In this document: positions 1 to 10,006 of the stretch, piece after piece
Position numbering within the stretch: position 1 is the stretch's first letter
Layout of the letters: each line of letters opens with the position of its first letter
Assembly: GCA_963734435.1 (NCBI GenBank)
Contig: CAVTHA010000010.1
Coordinates: forward strand, 62,001 to 126,000
Source of the DNA: Bog-756 sp963734435
GTDB taxonomy: Bacteria; Actinomycetota; Acidimicrobiia; Acidimicrobiales; RAAP-2
Reading direction: 5' to 3'
DNA length: 64,000 nt
Translations under genes and position numbers: made by a program
The notes under the pieces: model-generated
Told to the model about the DNA's origin: nothing
The model's input: only the letters and a program-made list of their open reading frames with translations
Databases searched by the model: none

Positions 1-2
1 GT

Positions 3-620
3 GGCCGTATCGTTGACGAGAGCAGACTTCGCTATTTCATCGTTCTGGCGCAAATGCGCTGCGCTATCGGTACTCTCAACGCTCTGGCCGTTCACGACGC
101 CCGGGGCGAGATGGCCAACCATCTCATCTACAGTGCCTTACATCTGCGGATGTTGGCCGAGGCGCTGGCGGGCGCGAACGGGATCCCCGTTCCCGACTTC
201 TCACCCCTGGCCGACGAGCCTCCGGCGACGGCGTGGACATGGTTGTACGAGGTGGCCCTCCAAGAACTCCGAGAGACCGTCGTTCCGGGCCTGGCCGACA
301 ACGCCTTCGCCAACCGTCGTGCGAAAGGTGTGGCGAGGATGCTGAAGGTGCTCGGGGAGAATGATCGTCTTGGCCCCGCTCTCGAGAAGGCCGAGCTCGC
401 CGACCTCGAGAACGTGCTGGGTCGTGGCGTGGACAGCACCGGCGATGGTCGCGAAATGCTCTGTCACTCCGTGTCGACGGGAGCTCTCGACGAGCGAGAG
501 GGCATTCGATACGGGTTGCGGTACGTCAATCGTCAGACCGAATTGCTCCGTCGCGCGATGGGCGAGTTGGCCAACCGCCACTATTCACCGGTCGGAATTC
601 ACCGCGCCCGGCCCAGGTGA
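3..620 (+). CDS. APH-fold phosphotransferase, C-terminal part; gene enters from outside the window
   Basis: The frame is open from base 3, so the gene begins upstream and about 205 C-terminal residues are seen. The first residues (RLRYFIVLAQMRCAIGT, then HLIYSALHLRMLAEAL) resemble the last helices of aminoglycoside-phosphotransferase-like kinases of the ACAD10/ACAD11 type, which are known to act on hydroxyacyl substrates. The following ~110 residues are a helical tail of the kind sometimes found with these kinases (DUF6285-like, from memory, not searched). The catalytic motifs would lie upstream and cannot be checked. The stop overlaps the GTG start of the acyl-CoA synthetase by 4 bases, which suggests coupled translation and a shared role in acid activation. 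The assignment depends mainly on the first 50 residues seen. Confidence 0.6.
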   Translation, partial: GRIVDESRLRYFIVLAQMRCAIGTLNALAVHDARGEMANHLIYSALHLRMLAEALAGANGIPVPDFSPLADEPPATAWTWLYEVALQELRETVVPGLADNAFANRRAKGVARMLKVLGENDRLGPALEKAELADLENVLGRGVDSTGDGREMLCHSVSTGALDEREGIRYGLRYVNRQTELLRRAMGELANRHYSPVGIHRARPR

Positions 621-2154
621 ACGACGTGATTGGTCCGGACATGGGTGCCCTGACGCTCTGGGAGCTCGCCGTTGAACGGGCTGATCGAAGCCCCGGGGCC
701 GTATTCGCCATATCCGAAGACGGAACCGAGACGACGTTTTCGGAGCTTCGAGATCGAGCCGCACATCTCGCTGAGTGGTTTGGGCAACATGGGGTGAGTC
801 CGGGAGAGAGTGTTGTGTGGCAGTTGCCGACGGGGGTCGAGGCCGTCACTCTCGCCCTCGCTCTTTCTCGGCTCGGTGCAGTCCAGATACCCGTTCTCCC
901 CTCTCTGGGGAGGAGGGAATTGGGCCACGTGCTCACCCAGACCGGCGCGTCGATTCTCGCTGTCCCCTCCCGGTGGGGACAGCGAGATCGTCACGAGCAG
1001 GACAACCTCGCCCGAGAGTTCACGCATGTCCGGGTGCTGCGGGTGCCGTCCGAGATCGAGAATGTTCCGGCAGGCGTGTCGCCGACCCCCCGCCCTCGCG
1101 CTCACTCATGGGTCTTTTATACGTCGGGGACCACTGCGGCGCCGAAGGGCGCCCGCCATTCAGACGCCACCCTCACCGCTTGCGCCCGTGGGATGGTGGA
1201 TCGGTACGATGTGACGCCGTCGGATCGCATCGCGTTCGTGTTCCAGGTCACGCACATAGGTGGTATCGCGTGGGTCTACGCCACGATGTTGTCAGGCTGC
1301 GGGCTAATTCTTGTGGAGAAATTCAACCGAGAGGCCACTTGGTCGTTGCGACGGCACGGTGTGACGTTGGCCGGCGGCGCGGCCTGCCCTTCCTGCACGA
1401 ATTCCTGGCGGCGCAGAGGGCCATGCCTGAGGGTGAGCGACTGTTTCCCCGTGTGAGGGCGTTCACGTTTGGAGGAATGCCCAAGCCGCCCAGTATTCAC
1501 TACGAGATCAAACGTGCATGCGGCGGCGCAGGTGTCCTCGGTGCGTATGGCATGACCGAAGCCCCGATCCTCACTGCAGCCGGTCCGGCGCTTTCGGATG
1601 ACGAGCTCGCCAATTCGGAAGGGCCGCCGATGCCTGGGGTGGAGCTGAGGTTCGTAGGAGCCGATGGGATTGCGGTTGCCCACGGGGAAGTCGGCGAGCT
1701 GCGCGTGAAGGCTCCCCAGGTGATGATGGGTTATGTGGACCCGGCTCTCGATGCCGACGCCTTTGACGACACAGGGTTCCTGCGGACCGGCGATCTGGGC
1801 CGGCTGGATCCCGGCGGCAACATCATCATCACCGGCCGCCTCAAGGACGTCATCATTCGCAAAGGCGAGAATGTGTCCGCCAAGGAACTAGAAGACCTCT
1901 TGTTCACACACGCGGCGATCCGGGACGTCGCCGTCGTAGGGCTTCCCGACGAGGCCAGAGGCGAGTTGGTGTGCGCCGTCGTTGTGTCAGACGACGCGTC
2001 CATCAATGTGACGACGATTGCCGAGTTCCTGGCCGAGCGTGGCCTGATGCGGCAGAAGCTTCCCGAACGAGTGGAACTCACCGATTCGCTGCCGCGCAAT
2101 GATGCTGGCAAGGTCGACAAGAGGGCATTGCGGCAACGCTTTGTGGAGAACTGA
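617..2154 (+). CDS. AMP-forming acyl-CoA synthetase (frameshifted)
   Basis: This is an ANL-superfamily enzyme of about 510 residues that would adenylate a carboxylic acid and pass it to CoA. In order I see the P-loop YTSGTTAAPKGARHS (near residue 170), the GAYGMTEAP motif, the TGDLGRLDPGG motif with the AMP-ribose-binding Asp, the hinge region GRLKDVIIRKGENVSAKELE, and near the C-terminus NDAGKVDKRALR with the catalytic Lys. The frame changes once near 1380, between the N- and C-terminal halves of the large domain; both parts match the family, so this looks like a sequence error. The GTG start at 617 overlaps the stop of the upstream kinase-like gene. The substrate cannot be told; the kinase neighbour points to hydroxy or medium-chain acids. 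Confidence 0.88.
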
Positions 2155-2162
2155 GCGCGGCA

Positions 2163-2844
2163 TCAAGGCTCGTTGAGCGACGCGGTCGGCAGCGGCAGGT
2201 GGGCGTCGAGGATGGCCAAATAGGGCTCGACGTCTCCTCGGTGCGGGAGTCGGCGCAACTCATCAGCGGTGCGACGGCTGTTGACCGCACGTACCGCCTC
2301 CCATGGAGTGACATCGAGCGTCCAGCCCGGTTCCCCCTCATGGCTGCGCCAAATCCGGTCGTCGTGGCAAACCTCGATGGCGCCGAGACCGGCGTCACGC
2401 AATGGCTTGGCGAAACGCGGCCAGTGTTCTGGGGAGCATCACTTCGACCTCGAGCGCGCCGTGGTCAGGCGCCGCCGACGGCGCCGCGGAAGTCGTGTTC
2501 GTGCACGGCCAAGTCACCGAAGAGCACGCCGCCGGGCCCGTTGAGAATGGCCGAGATGGCGCTGTCCAGAGAGAGCCACTCCTCGGTGAGTTCGCCGACG
2601 CTCTGGTCCCGCCGGGCCTCGACCAGGCCTTGCAGCCATGCGGAGACCGGCCCCGGAGGCGACTCGCCCTGGCCGATGGCCGCCGGCATGGACACCACGT
2701 GCGCCAGCAGGTCGAACACGGTCCATAAGGGACAGGCGGGGACGGTCCGGCCAAGATCGCCGGGGTCGAGGCCCTCGGCGAGAACGGCCATCCCCCCCGC
2801 GTCGTGCGGTAGGCAGCGAAGAGCTCGTCCGCGGGATCGCTCAA
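2163..2844 (-). CDS. maleylpyruvate isomerase-family protein (DinB/MDMPI fold, frameshifted)
   Basis: About 225 residues in three frame pieces. The N-terminal helix pattern LFAAYRTT, then AVLAEGLDPGDLGRTVPACP and WTVFDLLAHVV is typical of the TIGR03083/MDMPI_N family, whose known members are mycothiol-dependent isomerases; HEHDFRGAVGG carries the usual second histidine motif. The frame changes near 2795 (inside a run of C) and near 2465-2430. I chose the TTG at 2844 because the homology begins there and the MarR gene stops just upstream at 2858. A mycothiol-dependent transfer or isomerisation is likely, but many relatives are uncharacterised. It probably forms a two-gene unit with the MarR regulator. 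Confidence 0.75.
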
Positions 2845-2857
2845 CTGGCCCTGGCTT

Positions 2858-3368
2858 TCATCGCCTCGAGGGGCGAGTGGTCGACCGCGGCGTGGGCAGG
2901 GCGGCGTCGACCTGCTCGGCCAGTTCGCACGGGTTGTCGAGGGGGTCGAGCGCGTCGACTCGGGTGGCGAGGTATCGCACCTGGGCACGGAAGAGCTCGC
3001 CGCGTCCTCCTCGTCGAGCGGGTCAAGGAGGTGGGCCTCGACGGCGCGCAGGCCGCGCGTCGAGGGTCACGAGCAGGTCGACGCCCTGCTCGGTGGCGAC
3101 GATGCGGCGGGCCCGTCGATCGGCGGGGTCGGGCTCGGCGCTCGATCAGCCCGGCCGCTTCGAGGTCGTCGAGGAGATACGTCATGACCGTGCGGTCGAT
3201 GCCGAGGTGCTGGGCCAGGGCCAGCTGGCTGCCGACCGCCGACTGGGCGGCGGACGCCAGCACCTGGTAGCCCCGGGGACCGCCGGGCAGCTCGGCCACG
3301 GCGTCGTGCGCGGCGGTGACGTAGGCCCGGAAGACCACTCCGAGTCCCCACCCGAGATCGTCCGCCAA
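2858..3368 (-). CDS. MarR-family transcriptional regulator (frameshifted)
   Basis: A MarR-type winged-helix repressor of about 170 residues. The first 80 residues in frame show the core: RGYQVLASAAQ, then SQLALAQHLGIDRTVMTYLL (recognition helix region) and DDLEAAGLIERRA (wing start). The wing and C-terminal dimer helices continue in other frames, with ELFRAQVRYLATRVDALDP near the end, so at least one frame change lies near 3130. The start is uncertain; a TTG at 3368 is the first plausible codon after an in-frame stop. It is divergent from the flavoprotein gene at 3540 and probably controls the shared upstream region as well as the isomerase-like gene below it. Ligand unknown; a phenolic compound or disulfide stress signal would be usual for the family. 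Confidence 0.78.
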
Positions 3369-3472
3369 CGCGGCATCACAGCTGGCGGCCAGCAGACCGG
3401 TCGGATCTGCTTCGTTGGCGTACCGCGCTCACGCACGCCATCATACGGTTCCCGTGCTCCGCAGAAGGTCGT

Positions 3473-3501
3473 TTGCAAAGATAGTCTTGATAGCATATGA
3501 T
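3473..3501 (+). promoter_or_regulatory. sigma-70-like promoter of the NADH-dehydrogenase-like gene
   Basis: TTGCAA (3473-3478) and TATGAT (3496-3501) are separated by 17 bases, matching -35 and -10 elements at 4 and 5 of 6 positions. The -10 lies 38 bases before the ATG at 3540, and an AGGAG-type ribosome site sits between. The stretch is A+T-rich in a very GC-rich surrounding and contains the palindrome TTTGCAAA overlapping the -35, a plausible place for the divergently encoded MarR protein to bind. Binding is inference. Confidence 0.6.
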
Positions 3502-3539
3502 CTTCGTAGAATCTCAGAGGACGATGGACAGGAGCCAAC

Positions 3540-4663
3540 ATGACGGTCAGCGAGCAGGCCCATCGGCCGACGGTGGTAGTGGTCGGCGGCGGCTACGGCG
3601 CGTACGGCGGTAGCCAAGGCATTGGACGACACGATGAACGTGGTGCTGGTCGAGCCGAAGGACGCGTTCATGCACAACGTCGCGGCGCTCCGGGCGCTGG
3701 TCGACCCCTCCTGGTTGCCGCGGATCTTCCTGCCCTACGACGGGCTGCTGGCCCACGGGCGGGTGGTGCGGGATCGGGCCGTGACCGTCGAGCCGGGCCG
3801 TGTCGTCACCGCGTCGGGCGAGGAGATCCCGGCCGACTACGTCGTCCTGGCCACCGGCTCGAGCTACCCCTTCCCGGCCAAGACCGACCTGGTCGACACC
3901 GAGCACGCCTTCGAGCAGGTCCGCGCCACCCACCGCGCCCTGTCGCAGGCGGATCGGGTGCTGCTGCTGGGCGCCGGACCGGTCGGCATCGAGTTGGCCG
4001 GCGAGATACGAGCCGTCTGGCCCGACAAGTCGATCGTCCTGGTCGACGCGCCGTGACGAGATCCTCGGACGGGCCGTTCATGCCCGAACTGCGGGCCGAA
4101 CTCGGACGCCAGCTCGAGGAGTTCAAGGTCGAGGTGCTCCTCGGTAGCCCGCTGCGCCAGGCGCCTCCCACCGAGCCCGGCGAGCTGGGCACCTTCACCG
4201 TGACGACCGAAAACGGAGTCGGAGGTGACGGCGGACCTGTGGTTCCGCTGCTACGGCGTCGTGCCCAACAGCGATTACCTGGGGCAGGCGCTTTCGTCGG
4301 CCCGCCGGGCCGACGGGTACGTCGAGGTCGGCCCCACGCTGCAGGTGGTCGGGCAGACGACGGTGTTCGCGCTGGGTGACCTGTCGACGGCCGACGCCAA
4401 GATGGCCGGTTTCGCCGGGCACCAGGCCGCCACCGTCGGCCGCCAACATCACCGCGCTCGCCTCGGGGAGCTCCGAGCTCGTCGACTACCAGTCGATGGG
4501 TACGGCGATCGCGGTGCCCATCGGGCCGACGGGCGGCGCCGGCCAGTTCCCCGGGCAGGACCACATCGTGGGCCCCGAGGTGATCGCCGAGGTCAAGGGT
4601 CGGGACATGATGGTCGATCGGTTCACCGCGCTGTTCGGTCTGGCCGTCGCCGCGGGGGAATGA
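3540..4663 (+). CDS. FAD-dependent NAD(P)H dehydrogenase / NDH-2-like flavoprotein (frameshifted)
   Basis: A two-dinucleotide-fold flavoprotein of about 370 residues, similar to type II NADH dehydrogenases and AIF/FSP1-like quinone reductases. Visible are the N-terminal FAD loop VVVVGGGYG, the ATGSSYPF motif after the first fold, the NAD(P)H loop LLLGAGPVGIELAGEI (about residue 145) and the FAD-contacting segment TTVFALGDLSTADAKMAGFA near the C-terminus. Frame changes fall near 3600, 4050, 4225 and 4440; an extra T near 3601 explains the first one. It probably passes electrons from NAD(P)H to a quinone at the membrane. An AGGAG site precedes the ATG. It is divergent from the MarR gene and likely regulated with it. 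Confidence 0.8.
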
Positions 4664-4852
4664 CCGCCTCGTCCCGTTGCCTGCCTGACCAGTCTCGCCT
4701 CATCGGTCTCGGTCGAGGGCCGCGTCGCCATGGCCGGCGCCCTGCGGGAGGTGTGCAGACGTATCCCATGTGCCGAGGACACAGCCGCAGAACGGTGACC
4801 TAGCGTCGGGTCCGATGAGGGTGGAGCCAGCGGGCGGAGATCGGCACACACT

Positions 4853-5829
4853 GTGGGACCGGCTCCCGATCGGGCCACGGCGAGCCCCGGCGTCGCCAGA
4901 CCGGCCCTCGTCGACCCAGGCTCCGATCACCCGGGCTCCGCCAAGCTTGTCCCGGGCGACCACGGCCTCGTCGTCCAACCACCAGCCCAATCCGAACCCG
5001 ACGACGTCGGCCCCACCCGAGCCGGACCAGACCCGGGCCGGGCATATCGCGCCGGTGGGCCATCGCGCTCGCGGTGCTCCTCCTCGTCGTCGTCGGTCTT
5101 TCCGCCGCCCTCGTCGTCACCAACCTCCGAATCTCGGGTCGGCCCGACCTCAGCAGGAAGCAGGTCAACGCCATCGCCCGCAAGCAGGCCAGCACCGCGG
5201 TCTCCCGGCTGCAGTCCCAGCCGCCCGCGGCGGTTCCGGTGTACCGGGCGGTGGAGGCCGCGTTCGTGGTGGTCCAGTCCGAGGGGGGCGCCGCGGGCAC
5301 CGGCGACCTCGGCAGCGGCGTGATCGTCGACTCGCAGGGCGACATCCTGACCGCGCTCCACGTCGTGCGGGGCGCGTCGACCATCAAGGTCATCTTCGCC
5401 GACGGGACGACCTCGGCGGCGTCCGTCACCTCGTCGGACGCCGAGCCACGACATCGCGGTCTTGAACCGTCGACCGCTGCCGGCCGTCGTCGTGCCGGCG
5501 GTGCTGGGCGGCGCGCCGCAGATCGGCGACGAGGTCTTCGCCGTCGGGCAACCCGCTCGGCCTCGTCGCCTCGCTGTCGGCCGGGGTGGTCTCGGGGTTG
5601 AACCGCACCTTTACGCCGGCAGGCGGGCGCGTCGCTGACGGGGATGATCCAGTTCGACGCGGCGGTGAATCCGGGGAGCTCCGGCGGCCCGCTCCTCAAT
5701 GCGAAAGGTCAGGTGATCGGGATCGTGACCGGACTCGCCAACCCCGCAGGGAACGACGAGTTCGCCGGCATCGGCTTTGCCGTGCCGATCGCGACCGCCG
5801 GTGGAGCCGCAGGAGCCCCGGCCAAGTGA
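4853..5829 (+). CDS. membrane-anchored trypsin-like serine protease, S1C/HtrA type (frameshifted)
   Basis: About 320 residues. A Pro-rich, probably disordered cytoplasmic N-terminus (about 65 residues) is followed by one membrane helix (WAIALAVLLLVVVGLSAALV) and an extracytoplasmic protease domain. The triad can be placed: His in LTALHVVRG, Asp in DIAVLNRR and Ser in NPGSSGGPLLNAKGQ. There is no room for a PDZ domain, so it is shorter than DegP/HtrA. Frame changes lie near 5060, 5445, 5550 and 5630. I chose GTG 4853 because its frame gives the Pro-rich leader; ATG 4815 in another frame is possible. The stop overlaps the GTG of the MoxR gene, so it heads that block. Confidence 0.78.
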
Positions 5830-6843
5830 GCGAGTCGACCGACGGCACCGCCGCGGTAACCGCCGAGGTCGATCGAGGTCGCTCGAGGAGGTGCTCTACC
5901 ACGTCAAGCGGGTCATCGTCGGCCAGGACGTGCTGCTCGAGCGGATGGTCGTCGCACTCGTCGCCCGCGGCCATCTGCTCGTCGAGGGCGTGCCGGGATT
6001 GGCGAAGACCCTCGCGGTGAAGACGTTCGCCGACGCGCTCGGCGTCGAGTTCCAGCGGATCCAGTTCACGCCCGACCTCGTGCCGGCCGACATCGTCGGC
6101 ACGAGGATCTACAACCAGAAGCTCGGCGAGTTCGAGGTGTCGCTCGGCCCGATCTTCGCCAACCTGGTGCTCGCCGACGAGGTCAACCGCGCGCCGGCCA
6201 AGGTGCAGAGCGCCCTCCTCGAGGCGATGCAAGAGCGCCAGGTGACGATCGGCCGCGAGACCCACGCGCTCCCTGACCCGTTCCTCGTGATGGCGACGCA
6301 GAACCCGATCGAGTCCGACGGGACCTACCCGCTGCCCGAGGCGCAGGTCGACCGGTTCATGCTCAAGGTGCTCGTCGACTACCCGAGCGCCACCGAGGAG
6401 TTCGTCATCGTCGAGCGGATGGTCGCCGGCCTCGAGACGGTGCGCGAGGTGATGAGTGTCGAGCAGCTGCGCCACCTCCAAGAGGCGGTCCGGACCGTGT
6501 TCGTCGATCCCGTCGCTGATCGAGTACGCGGTCACGGTGGCGTCGGCCACCCGTGAGCCCGACGACGGTCGGCCTGCACGAGCTCTCGCCGTACATCACG
6601 TTCGGCGTGAGCCCGCGGGCCTCGATCAACATGGTGATCGCAGCGCAGGCGCTGGCGCTCGTGCGGGGCCGGCAGTACGTGTTGCCCGAGGACCTGCGCA
6701 CGATCGCGCCCGACGTGCTCCGGCACCGCTTGGTGCTGTCGTACGAGGCGTTCGCCGACGACGTGACCGCCCAGCACGTCATCGACGCGGTCCTGAGCAC
6801 GATCCCGGTCCCCGACGTCATTCTGCGATCCGGCGGCAGCTAG
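5826..6843 (+). CDS. MoxR-family AAA+ ATPase (frameshifted)
   Basis: A MoxR-type chaperone-like ATPase of about 335 residues. Walker A is VEGVPGLAKT, Walker B is LADEVNRAP, sensor 1 is ATQNPIESDGTYPLPEAQ, and the lid contains YITFGVSPRASI. Removing one base from the run at 6508-6511 and one at 6558-6560 restores the whole lid, and a third change near 5870 joins the GTG start to the domain. MoxR ATPases are known to work with the VWA and DUF58 proteins that follow here, usually in metal loading or assembly of periplasmic or cell-surface complexes. The order MoxR-DUF58-VWA-VWA is the standard actinobacterial one. Confidence 0.9.
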
Positions 6844-6859
6844 CCCGAGAGGGGACGCC

Positions 6860-7753
6860 ATGGATCCAGCTGACCTCTTGACGCCCGAGGGGATGCTGCG
6901 CCGTCTGCACTGGCAGGTCGTCCGACGGCTCGACGGGCGCCTGCAGGGCGACTACCGGACGCTGCTCCGGGGCGACGGCACCGACTTCCTCGACCTGCGG
7001 GCGTACGAGTGGGGCGACGATGTCCGCCACATCGACTGGAACGTCACGGCCCGCATGGACGAGCTGTTCGTCCGGGACTTCATGGAGGACCGCGAGCTCA
7101 CCGCGTGGCTCCTGCTCGACCGCTCGCGATCGATGGCGTTCGGCCCGGCCGAACGGACCAAGGAGCACGTGCTGTGCGAGCTCGCGGCCGTCTTCGGCCA
7201 GTTGCTCGTGCGCGACGGCAATCGGGTCGGGGCCATCGTCTTCGACGGGGCGCGCCACTGGGTGCTCCCGCCACGGCAAGGCCGGAACCACGTCCTCGTG
7301 CTGATGCGACAATCTGCTTCGCCCGGTCGAGGCGGCGGCGTCGACCGACCTCGCCAAGCTCTTCGGCACGGCCGAGCAACTCGTGCGCCGACGCTCGCTC
7401 GTCGTCGTGATCTCCGATTTCGTCAGCGAGCCGGGCTGGGAACGACCGCTCCTCCGCCTCACCCGGCGACACGAGGTCGTCGCGGTCCGGATGGTGGATC
7501 CCCGCGAGCACGAGCTCCCCGCCGCCGGCTTGCTGTACGTGCAGGACGCCGAAACCGGGGAGCAGCTGCTCGTCGACTCGAGCGATCCGGAGTTCCGCCG
7601 CCGTCTGCACGCGCTGGCCGACGATCAGGACGAGACCATCCGCCGGTCGGTCGCCCGGGCCCGCATCGATCTCCACGTCGTGTCGACCGAGGACGATCTG
7701 CTGCGGCGCGTTCGTGCGGATGGCGGCAACGTCGGCGGCCGGGGCGCCGATGA
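6860..7753 (+). CDS. DUF58 domain protein, MoxR partner (frameshifted)
   Basis: About 295 residues. The DUF58 signature is clear: DYRTLLRGDGTDFLDLRAYE, then DDVRHIDWNVTARM (the Y..GDD.R.IDW motif) and LLDRSRSMAFG, a VWA-like metal site. One extra base at about 7308 shifts the frame; without it the sequence reads MRNLLRPVEAA and runs on through RRSLVVVISDFVSEPGWE. The end is uncertain because a second shift lies near 7712; ATG 7750 of the next gene overlaps a TGA at 7751-7753. Proteins of this family are thought to bridge the MoxR ATPase and membrane VWA proteins. Confidence 0.87.
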   Translation: MDPADLLTPEGMLRRLHWQVVRRLDGRLQGDYRTLLRGDGTDFLDLRAYEWGDDVRHIDWNVTARMDELFVRDFMEDRELTAWLLLDRSRSMAFGPAERTKEHVLCELAAVFGQLLVRDGNRVGAIVFDGARHWVLPPRQGRNHVLVLMRQSASPGRGGGVDRPRQALRHGRATRAPTLARRRDLRFRQRAGLGTTAPPPHPATRGRRGPDGGSPRARAPRRRLAVRAGRRNRGAAARRLERSGVPPPSARAGRRSGRDHPPVGRPGPHRSPRRVDRGRSAAARSCGWRQRRRPGRR

Positions 7754-8744
7754 CCTTCGCCACGCCGGAATGGCTGCTGGGCGCTGCTGGTCGTGCCGGC
7801 GGTGGTGGCCGTCTACGTCGCAGCACGCCGCCGGCGGGCCCGACGGATCGAGGAGCTCGCGGCGCAGGGACTCCTCGTCAGCGGCCCCGGTCGCGACCGG
7901 GCTGGCGCCGGAACCTGCCGTTCGCGTTGTTCGCCGCCGCGCTCGCCCTTCTGGCCTTGGCGGTCGCCCGGCCGATGGCGACGATCAAGACGCCGCGGCT
8001 CCAGGCCACCGTCGTCCTGGCGATGGACGTCTCGAACAGCATGGGAGCCAAGGACGTCAAGCCCAGCCGCATCGGCGCGGCGAAGTTGGCCGCCCGCGAC
8101 TTCGTCCGCGATCAGCCGTCGTCGGTCAAGATCGGCGTGGTGGCCTTCGGCCCAGTGCGCTGATCGTCCAGACGCCCACCTTCGATCACCCCGCGGTCCT
8201 GCGGGCCATCAACGACCTCTCCCTGGGCGGCGGCACCTCATTGGCGACGGGCATCCTCACGTCGCTCGACGCAATCGCCGGCAAGACGCTGAAGGTCAAC
8301 GTCAAGGCGCTCAACGAGGACAACTCGAACGAGGTCAACATCGGCTACTTCGGGGGAGCGACGATCGTGTTGATCTCCGACGGCGAGAACACGAGTGCAG
8401 ATCAACCCGGTGACGATGGCCCGGCTGGCGTCGACCGCGGGGGTGCGCATCCAGACGATCGGCGTCGGCACCGTCGCCGGCACGACGGTGCAGATCGAGG
8501 GGTTCAGCGTCGCCACCGCGCTGGATCCGCAGACGCTCGAGAACGTCGCCAAGGTCACGAACGGGACCTACCACCAGGTCGACGACCGCGCCGCGGTGCG
8601 CCGAGGTGTCCCACACCATCGATCTGCACTTCACGGTGGTGAGCGAGCACATCGAGATCTCCGCCCTCTTCGCCGCCGCGGCCATGCTGCTCCTCGTCGT
8701 GGGCGGCGCTGCTCTCGGTGCTGTGGTTCGGGCGGGTGATGTGA
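7750..8744 (+). CDS. VWA-domain membrane protein, BatA-like (frameshifted)
   Basis: About 330 residues. Two N-terminal membrane helices (LLVVPAVVAVYVAA and FALFAAALALLALAVA) come before a von Willebrand A domain with the MIDAS motif DVSNSMG and the second metal-site Thr in GGGTSLATG. TIVLISDGENTS is the usual VWA strand with Asp. A C-terminal helix (ISALFAAAAMLLLVVG) closes the topology. Frame changes fall near 7790, 7895, 8155, 8395, 8595 and 8700. It starts at an ATGA overlap with the DUF58 gene and stops 1 base before the next GTG, so the block is a single transcription unit. Confidence 0.85.
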
Positions 8745-8745
8745 G

Positions 8746-9886
8746 GTGAGCTTCGCCTGGCCCTTCGCGCTGCTCCTCCTGCTCGCCGTTCCCGTCGTGC
8801 TGGGCCTGTACGTCATCGCACTGCGCCGGCGACGCCGCCAGGCGATCACGTACTCGAGCCTCGCGCTGTTGCGCGCCGCCGTTCCCCGACGGAGTCGCTG
8901 GCTCCGGCACGTGCCCGTGGCCGCGCTGCTCGCCGCCATCGGCGTGCTGGCGATCGCGTCGGCGCGACCCGAGCTCACCGAGGACGTGCCGACCCAGAAG
9001 ACGTCGATCATCCTGGCGCTCGACGAGTCGGGCTCGATGTGCTCCACCGACCTCAACCCGAACCGACTGGCCGTGGCCCAGCAGGGGGCGCTCCAGTTCG
9101 TCAACTCCGAGCCGAGCGGCACCCAGATCGGTCTGGTGCTGTTCAACGGGTTCGCCGAGCTCGCCGTCCCGCCGACGACCGATCGCGGCGCCCTCGATCA
9201 CGCGCTCGACCACCTGACGACCGGCCCCGGCACCGCCATCGGGGCGGCGATCTTGCAGTCGCTCGACGCCATCGCCCAGGTCGATCCCCAGGTCAAGCCG
9301 GTCGCCAACTCGGTGCTGGGCGCCGAGGCCACTCCGTCCGAACTCGGGGGACGAGCGGTCCGGCGGCACGCGGCACGACGGCACCGAGCGAAGCCGGGAT
9401 CCAAAGGCTACGTCCCCGACATCATCGTGCTGCTGACCGACGGGGCCAACAACCGGGGCATCACCCCGCTGCAGGCCGCCCCGTACGCGGTCGCCCGACG
9501 GGTCCGCATCTACACGATCGGCTACGGCACGACGCACCCGGGCCCGCTCGACTGCACTCCCCAGCAGCAGGGTGGCTTCGGCGGCGGTGGGCTTCGGCGG
9601 CGGCGGGTTCGGGGGCGGCGGCTTCGGCGGCGGCGGCTTCGGCGGGGGTCCGGGTTCACCCCTGGTGGCCGACCTGCCGCCGCTGAGAGAGGTCTCGCGG
9701 ATGACCGGCGGCAAGAGCTACACCGCCCGAACCGCCTCGCAGCTCTCGGAGGTGTTCGCCAACCTGTCCAAGGAGGTGAAGGTCCAAAAGGAGCACGACG
9801 AGGTGACGGCCGAGTTCGCCATCGTCGGGGCGTTGCTGGCGCTGGCGGCGTTTGCCGCGTCCATCCGTTGGGGTGCTCACCCCTAA
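8746..9886 (+). CDS. VWA-domain membrane protein, BatB-like, with Gly-Phe repeat insert (frameshifted)
   Basis: About 380 residues. Start GTG 8746. Two N-terminal helices (FALLLLLAVPVVLGLYVIA and VAALLAAIGVLAIA) are followed by a VWA domain with MIDAS motif DESGSMC, PGTAIGAAI (metal-site Thr) and IIVLLTDGANNRG. The domain contains an unusual low-complexity insert of GFGGG units at about 9578-9652, where one frame change also falls (near 9580). The C-terminal segment AIVGALLALAAFAASIRWG is a last membrane helix. It is a paralogue of the upstream BatA-like gene and probably sits in the same membrane complex. Confidence 0.85.
9578..9652 (+). repeat. in-gene G-rich repeat coding for GFGGG units
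   Basis: A run of about five near-perfect 15-base units (GGC TTC GGC GGC GGC and variants) encodes repeated GFGGG inside the second VWA protein, between the cysteine-containing segment GPLDCTPQQQ and the rest of the VWA fold. It is probably a flexible loop. Slippage in this repeat is a likely cause of the frame change seen here. Confidence 0.8.
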
Positions 9887-10006
9887 CCCCGGCAGATCCT
9901 CGTCGGCCGAGGTCCGTCTCAGCCCGCTCCACGCGACGATACCGGACTCGGCGAGAAGCAGAACGTATCCGTCGCACTCTCGAGCCGAACGCAACCGTTC
10001 TTCGGC

